Under the pieces are notes generated by a model, which did no database searches, had not been told where the DNA came from, and saw only the letters and a list, made by a program, of their open reading frames with translations. A stretch of 64,000 nt of DNA, taken from assembly GCA_038116945.1 (NCBI GenBank), contig JAYOEY010000001.1, forward strand, positions 248,001 through 312,000. The letters are read 5' to 3'. The position numbers and the translations under genes are program-made. The DNA is from JAYOEY01 sp038116945 (GTDB taxonomy: Bacteria; Pseudomonadota; Alphaproteobacteria; MPNO01; UBA2964). This document shows, piece after piece, positions 7,691-15,050 of the stretch. Position 1 is the stretch's first letter. Every line of letters starts with the position of its first letter.

Positions 7691-9484
7691 ATGGCTACCG
7701 ATCTGAAAAACTTCGACCGTCCGGTCAATGTCGGCAACCCCAAGATGGGCTGGGCATCGGACGTCGCCGCCGAAATGCTGCGGCGGATGGGCATCAAGTA
7801 TCTGTCGATGAACCCGGGCGCGAGCTATCGCGGGTTTCACGACTCCATCGTCAACTATCTCGGCAATGACGAACCGCAGATGATCCTGTGCCTGCATGAG
7901 GACCACGCGGTTCACATCGCGCAGGGTTATGCCAAGGCATCCGACGAGCCGATGGGCTGCATTCTGCATTCCAATGTCGGGCTGATGCACGGCATGATGG
8001 GTATTTTCAACGCCTGGTGTAACCGGGTACCGATGGTCATCATGGGAGCGACCGGGCCGGTCGATGCGCCGAAGCGGCGTCCGTGGATCGACTGGATCCA
8101 CACCATGAAGGACCAGGGCGCTCTGATCCGGAATTTCGTCAAATACGACGACGAACCGCGTTCGGCCCTGGCGCTCGCCGAAACCATGGCGCGGGTCAAC
8201 AAGACGATCCGCGAGGCGCCGACCGCGCCCGCCTATGTGTGTCTCGACGCCGGTCTGCAGGAAAGCGAGATCGATCCGGAAATGAAACTGCCGGACATTT
8301 CCCGCTACCAGCCTTGCGACCCGGTCTGCGCGCCGCAGTCGAGCATCGACGCGGCGGCGGAACTGCTCTGCAATGCGAAGAACCCGGTGATGCTGTGCGG
8401 TCGGCTGAAACGCAGCGAGGACGGTTACGCGGCGCGCGTCAAACTCGCCGAACTGCTTGGCATGGGTGTCGTTCAGGACATCAAGGTGGCGTCGGCGTTC
8501 CCGACCGACCATCCGCTGAGCCTCGCCCCGCCCGGCAACCGTCCGCGCGACGAGGCGGTCGCGGCGATGAAGGAAGCGGATGTGTTCCTCGATCTCAACG
8601 CGCTCGACCTCGCCGGCACGTTCAAGCTGGTTTTCGGACGGAACGAGGTGACCGCCAAGGTTATCCACGTGTCGATGGATTCGGCGCTTCATAACGGCTA
8701 CTCGATGGATCACATGGGAATGCCGCTCGGCGATGTTTCCATGTTCGCGGAACCGGAGCCGGTCGTCGATCAGCTGCTCGCGGCCTGCGAGGCTAGGCTT
8801 GGCGGCAAGTCGAAATGGGACGGCAAGAACAAGGGCCGCACCAACGACATCGACAAGAGCTTCGCCGATTTCGCGGCGGGCGATCCGATCTCGGTCGAGG
8901 CGCTGACGCTCGGCATGAACGAGGCACGGAAGGGCCGCAACATCACGCTCGTCAACGTGCCGATCGGCTGGGCCGCGGACGGGTATCACTGGTCCCATCC
9001 GATGGACTATCTCGGCAACGATGCCGGCGGCGGTCTGGGCTCGGGGCCGGGGACGGCCATCGGCGCCGGTCTCGCGCTGAAGGATACCGATCGCACGACG
9101 GTCGCGATTCTCGGCGACGGGGATACCATGCAGGGCGCGTCAGCGCTCTGGACGGCGGCCCATTACAGCATTCCGGTGCTGATCATCATCTCCAACAACC
9201 GGTCCAACTTTAACGACGAAATCCATCAGGAAACGGTCGCCAAAATGCGTAACCGGCCGCCGGAAAACCGGTGGATCGGGCAGCGGATCGACGACCCGGA
9301 AGTGGGCATCCAGCAATACGCCAAGTCGCTGGGCGTCACCTCGGCCGGCCCGGTCACCAAGGTCGGCGATCTGGTCGGCGCGATCGAAGAGGGGCTCAAG
9401 GCCGTCGATGCCGGCAAGCCGTACCTGCTCAACGTCCACGTCGAAAAGGGCTATGCGGTACCGCCGCCTGCCCGCGAGGCGTGA
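7691..9484 (+). CDS. TPP-dependent enzyme, NPGASYRGLHDS group, copy B
   Basis: This 597-residue paralogue of copy A carries NPGASYRGFHDSIVNY, E70 in CLHEDHAVHIAQGYAKASD, and GDG from residue 475 closed by IISNNRSNFNDE followed by HQETVA as in copy A. The start is the ATG after AAGGAAACGAAACA; an in-frame ATG at 7634 would put the start inside copy A and is rejected. Both copies keep the TPP glutamate and metal motif, so neither looks like a dead subunit; they may be two isoenzymes or two halves of a hetero-oligomer. Last gene of the plus-strand operon, followed at once by a terminator hairpin. Confidence 0.88.
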   Translation: MATDLKNFDRPVNVGNPKMGWASDVAAEMLRRMGIKYLSMNPGASYRGFHDSIVNYLGNDEPQMILCLHEDHAVHIAQGYAKASDEPMGCILHSNVGLMHGMMGIFNAWCNRVPMVIMGATGPVDAPKRRPWIDWIHTMKDQGALIRNFVKYDDEPRSALALAETMARVNKTIREAPTAPAYVCLDAGLQESEIDPEMKLPDISRYQPCDPVCAPQSSIDAAAELLCNAKNPVMLCGRLKRSEDGYAARVKLAELLGMGVVQDIKVASAFPTDHPLSLAPPGNRPRDEAVAAMKEADVFLDLNALDLAGTFKLVFGRNEVTAKVIHVSMDSALHNGYSMDHMGMPLGDVSMFAEPEPVVDQLLAACEARLGGKSKWDGKNKGRTNDIDKSFADFAAGDPISVEALTLGMNEARKGRNITLVNVPIGWAADGYHWSHPMDYLGNDAGGGLGSGPGTAIGAGLALKDTDRTTVAILGDGDTMQGASALWTAAHYSIPVLIIISNNRSNFNDEIHQETVAKMRNRPPENRWIGQRIDDPEVGIQQYAKSLGVTSAGPVTKVGDLVGAIEEGLKAVDAGKPYLLNVHVEKGYAVPPPAREA

Positions 9485-9507
9485 TCGTAAAGCGATTGCA
9501 GATGGAG

Positions 9508-9530
9508 AAGGCGGGCATTGCCCGCCTTTT
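9508..9530. terminator. Rho-independent terminator, converging TPP operons
   Basis: A 9-bp perfect stem (9508-9516 with 9520-9528) with a 3-base loop is followed by Ts through 9531. On the other strand the stem begins with AA pairs, so it can also end the minus-strand operon. It separates the two TPP operons. Confidence 0.85.
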
Positions 9531-10229
9531 TCATGTCAGGTGTTTGGCGAAGAAATCGACCGACAGGTTCAGCGCCCGCGTCGCATGTTCGGCATCGAAA
9601 ACCGGGCTGCCATGGCGCGCAAAGGCGTGATCCGCGCCCTCGTACTCATGAATTTCGACCAGCTTGTTCGGCGTTAGCTGGCGCTGGATGAACTTGCAGA
9701 CGGCGGGCGGCACCCAGGCATCCGCCATGGCCTGATGCAGCATGAAGGGTCGGTGCAGGTTCGGGGCTTCGGCGATCGAGTGTTCGATATAGGTGCCGTA
9801 ATAAGCCACCGCGCAGTCGATGTCGGTGCGGCAACAGAGCTGGAAGCACATTTTCCCGCCGAGGCAGTAGCCGACCGCGCCGACCTTGCCGTTGCATTCG
9901 GGCAGGCCGCGCAGATACGCCATGGTGTCTTCCATGTCCTGACAGCCGAGGTTGTAATCGTAGAAATAATAGAGATCGAACGCCTTGATCTGGTCGTCGG
10001 GGTCGGTGTCGCGCAGCTCCAGCCCGGGCTCCTGCCGCCAGAAGATGTCGGGCACCAGCGTCACGAACCCGGCCTCGGCGAATTCCTTCGCGTGGCTTCT
10101 CATGGTGTCGTTGACGCCCCAGATTTCCATGATGGCGATGATGGCGCCTTTTGGCGTTCCGTCGGGCAGGGCGAGATAGCCGCCCATTTCGCCGTCCCGG
10201 AGCGGGATCGTGACGTTTCTTGTTTCCAT
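9531..10229 (-). CDS. Dienelactone hydrolase-family protein
   Basis: This 232-residue alpha/beta hydrolase has the DLH hallmarks: E35 in MEIWG, cysteine nucleophile C122 in VGYCLGGK, acid D170 in ADAWVP and H201 in GADHAF. DLH proteins open lactones such as dienelactone in ring-cleavage routes, and other members hydrolyse small esters. It lies 4 bases after the amidohydrolase gene upstream (10234-11241) and is the last gene of the minus-strand operon that starts with two TPP enzymes. The context suggests hydrolysis of a lactone, ester or activated acid made in that route; the substrate is unknown. Confidence 0.88.
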   Translation of the reverse strand: METRNVTIPLRDGEMGGYLALPDGTPKGAIIAIMEIWGVNDTMRSHAKEFAEAGFVTLVPDIFWRQEPGLELRDTDPDDQIKAFDLYYFYDYNLGCQDMEDTMAYLRGLPECNGKVGAVGYCLGGKMCFQLCCRTDIDCAVAYYGTYIEHSIAEAPNLHRPFMLHQAMADAWVPPAVCKFIQRQLTPNKLVEIHEYEGADHAFARHGSPVFDAEHATRALNLSVDFFAKHLT

Positions 10230-10233
10230 GAAA

Positions 10234-11241
10234 TCAGTCCAGTTTCAGGAGTTTTCTCGCATTGCCGGAGAAGATGGCGTCGCGTTCATCGTCAGGGATG
10301 TCGAGCGCATTAACAGCCCGGATCGTGCCTTCGATGAAATCGCGGCCGCCCCGCAGATCGAACGGTGCGTCGGTTGCAAAAAGGCTGTGGCCGGTGCCGA
10401 AGAAGGCGTGACCGCAGGCGGTAGACGCTTCGGATCCGTTGAGCGCCGTGTCGGCATGCAGCAGGCGGTAATAGTCCTGCGGGTCCTTCTTCAGACCGGC
10501 GCGTTTGGCGTGCGGGTTACGCTTGTCGTCCTCGAAAAGCTGTTCGAACCCGACAGCGATCTTCTTGGCAAAAAACGGGATCATGCCGCCCATATGGTGG
10601 GTGACGATCTTCTGGTCCGGATTGCGGTCGAACAGGCCGGCATAGATCAGCCGCGTCATGCAGGCGCTGGTCTCGTACGGCCAGCCGAAGGTGAACCAGA
10701 TTTCGTTTTCCGAGACGTCTTCCGTTGCGTAGTCGGGATGGTTGGGCCCGCGGATCGGATGCACCCAGACCGGCAGGTCCCGTTCGGCAAGCAGATCGAA
10801 CAGGGAGGCGTAGTCGGGCGCGCTCAGCGGTTTGCCGAGAACGTTCGAGAAAACCTGCACGCCGCGCGCGTCCAGCTGGTCCATGGCGCGTTCGGCCTCG
10901 GCCAGAGCGGCATCCGGGTTGTTCATCGGCAGGGATGCGGTGAAGGCCGGAAACAGGTCCGGATAGTTCCGGCAGATTTCGGCCATCCCGTCATTGGCGA
11001 TCCGGGCCAGCTCCGGGCTGTCGCCCGGTCCGGCCAGCATCTCCAGCGGCGGGTTGGCGAGTGACAGGACCTGGCAATACTGCTCGTCCGCGTATTCCTC
11101 CAACATCGCCCGATGCGCATCGAGATCCCACAAAGTCGGGATTTTCGGATAGCGGTCGAGCATCCTCTTGTCCGGGATGATATCGACCAGCCTTTCGAAA
11201 TAGGGCTTGGGGAGGATGTGGTTGAACAGGTCGAGTTTCAT
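10234..11241 (-). CDS. Amidohydrolase-2 (ACMSD-like) metal-dependent hydrolase/decarboxylase
   Basis: This 335-residue protein has the amidohydrolase-2 pattern: PVWVHPIRGPNH in the middle strand, IVTHHMGGMIPFF, and FATDAPFD with the conserved aspartate near the C-terminus. Known relatives are nonoxidative decarboxylases such as ACMSD, 5-carboxyvanillate and gamma-resorcylate decarboxylase. The usual N-terminal HxH is reduced here to F6-N7-H8, so one metal ligand is missing or replaced. It follows two TPP genes by 60 bases and is almost fused to the DLH gene, so it likely acts on the same carboxylic acid series. Decarboxylase and hydrolase are both possible. Confidence 0.85.
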   Translation of the reverse strand: MKLDLFNHILPKPYFERLVDIIPDKRMLDRYPKIPTLWDLDAHRAMLEEYADEQYCQVLSLANPPLEMLAGPGDSPELARIANDGMAEICRNYPDLFPAFTASLPMNNPDAALAEAERAMDQLDARGVQVFSNVLGKPLSAPDYASLFDLLAERDLPVWVHPIRGPNHPDYATEDVSENEIWFTFGWPYETSACMTRLIYAGLFDRNPDQKIVTHHMGGMIPFFAKKIAVGFEQLFEDDKRNPHAKRAGLKKDPQDYYRLLHADTALNGSEASTACGHAFFGTGHSLFATDAPFDLRGGRDFIEGTIRAVNALDIPDDERDAIFSGNARKLLKLD

Positions 11242-11301
11242 CTTGTTCGCCTAACACAGCCGTCATTGTTGGTTCTCGCCAACCATGAAGAGCTGAACGA
11301 A

Positions 11302-13080
11302 TTATGTCAGCGCCGCCTTGCCCTTGCCGCGCCGGCATATCGTATCGACCAGGGCGGGTTTGCCCTTCTTGACCTGCTCGATGGCTCGCCGGAGCGCCGC
11401 CTGCACGTCGTCTCCGTTCTCGATCGGGCCTTCCGCCCACCAGCCCTGCGAGCGGGCGAGGCCGGCGAAATCCGGATCGGGGTCGAGCAAGTCCATGCCG
11501 ATATAGGCGCGCGACGGATCGGTGCCGCGATTGTTGGCGATGACGATCTGGTGGTTCCAGTCATTGTAGTAGGCGCGGTTGTTGTACATCACGATCAGCA
11601 TCGGGATTTCGTACTTGGCCGCCATCCAGAGCGCGCCGGCGTCGAACATCAGGTCGCCGTCGGGCTGCAGATCGATGCAGAGGCGTCCCGTTCCCTTGTT
11701 GGCGAGTGCCACGCCAAGTGATGTGCCGATCTGCGTGCCGGTGCCGAGTTCGCGCCCGCCGTGGCAGTACGGCCGGTCGAAGTCCCAAAGCCGCCGTGCC
11801 GCGTCATGCATGGTGCCGGCGGTCAGCACCCAGTCCTCGTCCTTGATGACTTCCCAGACCTCCAGCGCAAGGCGACCCACCGTCATCGGCTGGGAATCCC
11901 AGTCTTCCTCCGCTTCCTCACGCCATTTCGCGCGAAGGGCGTCGTGTTTTTTGCCGATCAGCTCGGTCCTGTCGGCGATCTTCTTCGCCAGCCCGTCAGT
12001 CTTCGCAATGCGTTCCTTGAGCAGGTCGGTCAGCATCGGTGCGGCGGTGACAACGTCGGCTGTCATGCGAATATCGGCATGAAGCGTCCGCGAATAATCC
12101 ATCGACCACTTACTGATCTCGGTATCGGTCCAGCCGATGTCGATCCATTTGGCGTCTTCCTTGACTGCCGGCTTGACTGTGCGTGTGGAGATATCGCGGA
12201 CATGGGTCTGTTTTTCGAAATCGGCGACGTCGAGCAGCAGGACGCAATCGACATCTTCGTAACAGGCCTGATGATCCATCGAGAGGTTGAGCCTGTGCGT
12301 ACCGGGGAAGTTGAGTCGCGAATTCACGTCCCACACGCTCGCGCCCAGCGTTTCTGCGAGGTTCACCACATGGTCCCAGCCATGCGGCGGCCGGGCGGCG
12401 AAATCCGCGACGATGGCTGGGCGTTCGGCTGCGGCGAGCATGTCGGCGGCCTGGCTCAGCGCGGTCGGGTCGGCGGCGGCCTGCGCCGGAACCTTCATGG
12501 TGTCCGACGGCGGCATCTTTATTTCCGTTTCGAGCGGGGCTTCCTGGAGACCGGCGTCGTAGCACATGTAAATCGGGCCCTGACGGCCGGTCATCATCAC
12601 CGAATAGGCCCGGGCGAACGAATCCGGTACGTAATCGATCGTGGCCGGCTGGGCGTCCCATTTCACGTAATCGCGGATTACCTGTCCCTGTACATGGGCC
12701 GAATGAATCCAGTCGATGAAGGGACGCCGCTTGTTCTCCGCGACCGGGCCGGTTGCCCCGATGATGAAGACCGGCGCGCGGTCGAGATAGGCGTAGTAGA
12801 CGCCCATCGGGGCATGCAGCAGACCGACGAGGTTGTGCACGATGGCGATCATCGGCTTGCCCGAATGGCGCGCGTAGCCGTGAGCCATCTGGACCGCGAT
12901 CTTCTCGTGCGTGCACAGCATCATCGGCGGGTCGTTCTCGCCGTAATTGACGAGGGAATCGTGCAGGCCCCGATAGCTCGCCCCCGGGTTAAGCGCGATA
13001 TGCTCGAACCCGTACGACTTGATCATGTCGACGATGACGTCGGACTGGTACTTGGTATTGGATTTCTTGATGCCGCTCAT
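11302..13080 (-). CDS. TPP-dependent enzyme, NPGASYRGLHDS group, copy C
   Basis: This 592-residue TPP enzyme carries NPGASYRGLHDSLVNY, E59 in CTHEKIAVQMAHGYARHSG, and a TPP motif in the form PDGDLMFDAGALWMAAKYEI closed by MYNNRAYYNDW. It is a close paralogue of copy D just upstream, with the same length and many shared blocks, and a more distant one of copies A and B. The YNNRAYYND block replaces SNNRSNFNDE of A/B, so the two pairs probably differ in substrate or partner. Its start at 13080 has GAAAGGGAG upstream. The gap to copy D is only 30 bases, so they share a transcript. Confidence 0.88.
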   Translation of the reverse strand: MSGIKKSNTKYQSDVIVDMIKSYGFEHIALNPGASYRGLHDSLVNYGENDPPMMLCTHEKIAVQMAHGYARHSGKPMIAIVHNLVGLLHAPMGVYYAYLDRAPVFIIGATGPVAENKRRPFIDWIHSAHVQGQVIRDYVKWDAQPATIDYVPDSFARAYSVMMTGRQGPIYMCYDAGLQEAPLETEIKMPPSDTMKVPAQAAADPTALSQAADMLAAAERPAIVADFAARPPHGWDHVVNLAETLGASVWDVNSRLNFPGTHRLNLSMDHQACYEDVDCVLLLDVADFEKQTHVRDISTRTVKPAVKEDAKWIDIGWTDTEISKWSMDYSRTLHADIRMTADVVTAAPMLTDLLKERIAKTDGLAKKIADRTELIGKKHDALRAKWREEAEEDWDSQPMTVGRLALEVWEVIKDEDWVLTAGTMHDAARRLWDFDRPYCHGGRELGTGTQIGTSLGVALANKGTGRLCIDLQPDGDLMFDAGALWMAAKYEIPMLIVMYNNRAYYNDWNHQIVIANNRGTDPSRAYIGMDLLDPDPDFAGLARSQGWWAEGPIENGDDVQAALRRAIEQVKKGKPALVDTICRRGKGKAALT

Positions 13081-13110
13081 CTTTCGACACGCTCCCTTTC
13101 TGGGTCTGAA

Positions 13111-14889
13111 TCAGGACGCTTCGCCGCGCCGCCAGGTGATGATGTCGATCAAGGCGGGCTTGCCGGCCTTGACCTGTTCGATGCCGCGCTTCACGGCCGC
13201 CTGGATTTCCTTCGGATCGTAAATCGGTCCTTCGGCATACCAGTCGAGACCCTTGGCGATGTGGGCGAAGTCCGGTTCCGGGCCTTCGATATCCATGCCG
13301 ATATAGGCGCGCTCGACATCGGTGCCGCGTTTCTTGGCGACCGAAATCTGGTGCGCCCAGTCGTTATAGTAGGCGCGGTTGTTGTACATGATGACGAGGA
13401 ACGGAATCTCGTACTTCGCCGCAACCCACATCGCGCCGAGATCGAACATGAGATCGCCGTCGGGCTGAAGATCGACCACCAGCTTGTCGGTTCCCTTGTA
13501 GGCGTAGGCGACGCCCATCGAGATGCCGAACTGCGTTGCGGTGCCGAGATCGCGGCCGGGGTGACGGTACGGCTGGTTGAAGTCCCATACCTTGCGGACC
13601 CAGTCCTTGAGCGTACCGGCGGTGAGAACCCAGTCCTCTCCCTTGATGGCTTCCCAGACTTCCGCGGCCATGCGGGATTCGCGCATGGGCATTTCGTCCC
13701 ATTCGTCCTTGACCTGTTCCTGCCACTTGGCCCATTGCGCTGCATGTTTTTCGCCGACGGCCTGGGCGCGGTCGTCGATCTTCTTCCTGAGCGAAGCATT
13801 GCCGTCGATGCGTTCGGCGCAGGCCTTCGTCAGGGCGGGGATGGCATTCGCCGTATCGGCGAGGATGCGCATGTCCCAGTTGTGGTGCTTGTTGTAGTCG
13901 GTCGCCCATTTGCTGATCTCGATATCGGCGAAACCGACATCGATCCACTTGCAGTCCGGCGTGGTGATCGCCTCGACCTGGCGGGTTTCCCAGTTGGGCT
14001 TGTGCGATCCGCGCGTCCAGTCCACCACGTCGAGCGCCATGACGAGGTCAGCGCCCTTGAACGCGTCGCCGTGCATCGAGACGTTGAGCGGATGCTTGTT
14101 GGGGAAGCCCAGACGCTTGTTGATGTCGAACACGGGCGAGCCCACGGTCTCTGCCAGCGCCACCGTGTCGTCGTAGCCGATCGGCGCGCGGGCTGCATAC
14201 TCGGTCAGCAGCACCGGATAATCGGCATCCAGCAGCAGGTCGGCGGCCTGGGCGATCAGTTCCGGGTCGGCGGCGAGACGCGGCGGGACCTTGATCGCAC
14301 TGGCCGGCGGTATCGGCACCTCCTCGGTCAGCTCCGCTTCCTGGATGCCGGCGTCATAGACCATGTAAACCGGTCCCTGCGGCTCGGTCATCATGATCGA
14401 ATAGGCGCGGGCGAAGGAATCGGGAATGCCGTGCACGCTGCCGGGCTGATAGTCCCACTTGGTGTAGTCGCGGACCGCCGAGCCCTGAGCGAAGGCGGTA
14501 TGGATCCAGTCGATGAACGGCCGTCGAAGTTTCTCATCCATCGGGCCGGTCGCGCCGATCACGAAGACCGGGCAGCGGTCGATATAGGCGTAGTAGATCG
14601 CGAGCGGGGCATGCAGCAGCCCGACCACGTTATGGACCGCCGCTGCCATCGGCTTTCCGGTGGCCTTGGTATATCCGTGGGCAATCTGGATCGCGATTTT
14701 CTCGTGATTGCACAGGATCATCGGCGGATCGTTTTCGCCGTAATTCACCAGCGAATCGTGCAGCCCGCGATAGCTCGCCCCGGGGTTCAGCGGAATTGCA
14801 GGAAAATCATAGAGCTTGATCATGTCGACGATGACGTCGGACTGATAGCGGGTGTTCGATTTGCGGATGCCGGAGGTCTCGTCGGCCAT
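13111..14889 (-). CDS. TPP-dependent enzyme, NPGASYRGLHDS group, copy D
   Basis: This 592-residue paralogue of copy C has NPGASYRGLHDSLVNY, E63 in CNHEKIAIQIAHGYTKATG and PDGDLMFDLGAMWVAAKYEI closed by MYNNRAYYNDW. It heads the minus-strand operon D-C-amidohydrolase-DLH, divergent from the molybdenum hydroxylase gene at 15051. An AGGAAAGG ribosome site is visible before the ATG. TPP-dependent decarboxylation, lyase or carboligation is expected from the fold; the natural substrate cannot be read from the sequence. No residue needed for TPP binding appears lost. Confidence 0.88.
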   Translation of the reverse strand: MADETSGIRKSNTRYQSDVIVDMIKLYDFPAIPLNPGASYRGLHDSLVNYGENDPPMILCNHEKIAIQIAHGYTKATGKPMAAAVHNVVGLLHAPLAIYYAYIDRCPVFVIGATGPMDEKLRRPFIDWIHTAFAQGSAVRDYTKWDYQPGSVHGIPDSFARAYSIMMTEPQGPVYMVYDAGIQEAELTEEVPIPPASAIKVPPRLAADPELIAQAADLLLDADYPVLLTEYAARAPIGYDDTVALAETVGSPVFDINKRLGFPNKHPLNVSMHGDAFKGADLVMALDVVDWTRGSHKPNWETRQVEAITTPDCKWIDVGFADIEISKWATDYNKHHNWDMRILADTANAIPALTKACAERIDGNASLRKKIDDRAQAVGEKHAAQWAKWQEQVKDEWDEMPMRESRMAAEVWEAIKGEDWVLTAGTLKDWVRKVWDFNQPYRHPGRDLGTATQFGISMGVAYAYKGTDKLVVDLQPDGDLMFDLGAMWVAAKYEIPFLVIMYNNRAYYNDWAHQISVAKKRGTDVERAYIGMDIEGPEPDFAHIAKGLDWYAEGPIYDPKEIQAAVKRGIEQVKAGKPALIDIITWRRGEAS

Positions 14890-15050
14890 GTGAGTACGCC
14901 TTTCCTGCGTGGATGTTTCGATGGCGACAAAATAGCAGCGAGCGGGGAGGCGGGCTACCCGCGCGCCCTTTTCTAATCGGGTATCGCCGCCTATGATCCG
15001 CGCAGCCGGCGAAGGCCGGAAAACGCAGAAATTTTGGGAGCACCAGAGAC

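Noticed and set aside
11761..14976. A 1071-codon open frame on the plus strand
   Set aside because: It is antisense to the two TPP genes at 11302-14889, has no family motifs and is Arg/His/Val-rich, as expected for an antisense frame in high-GC DNA.
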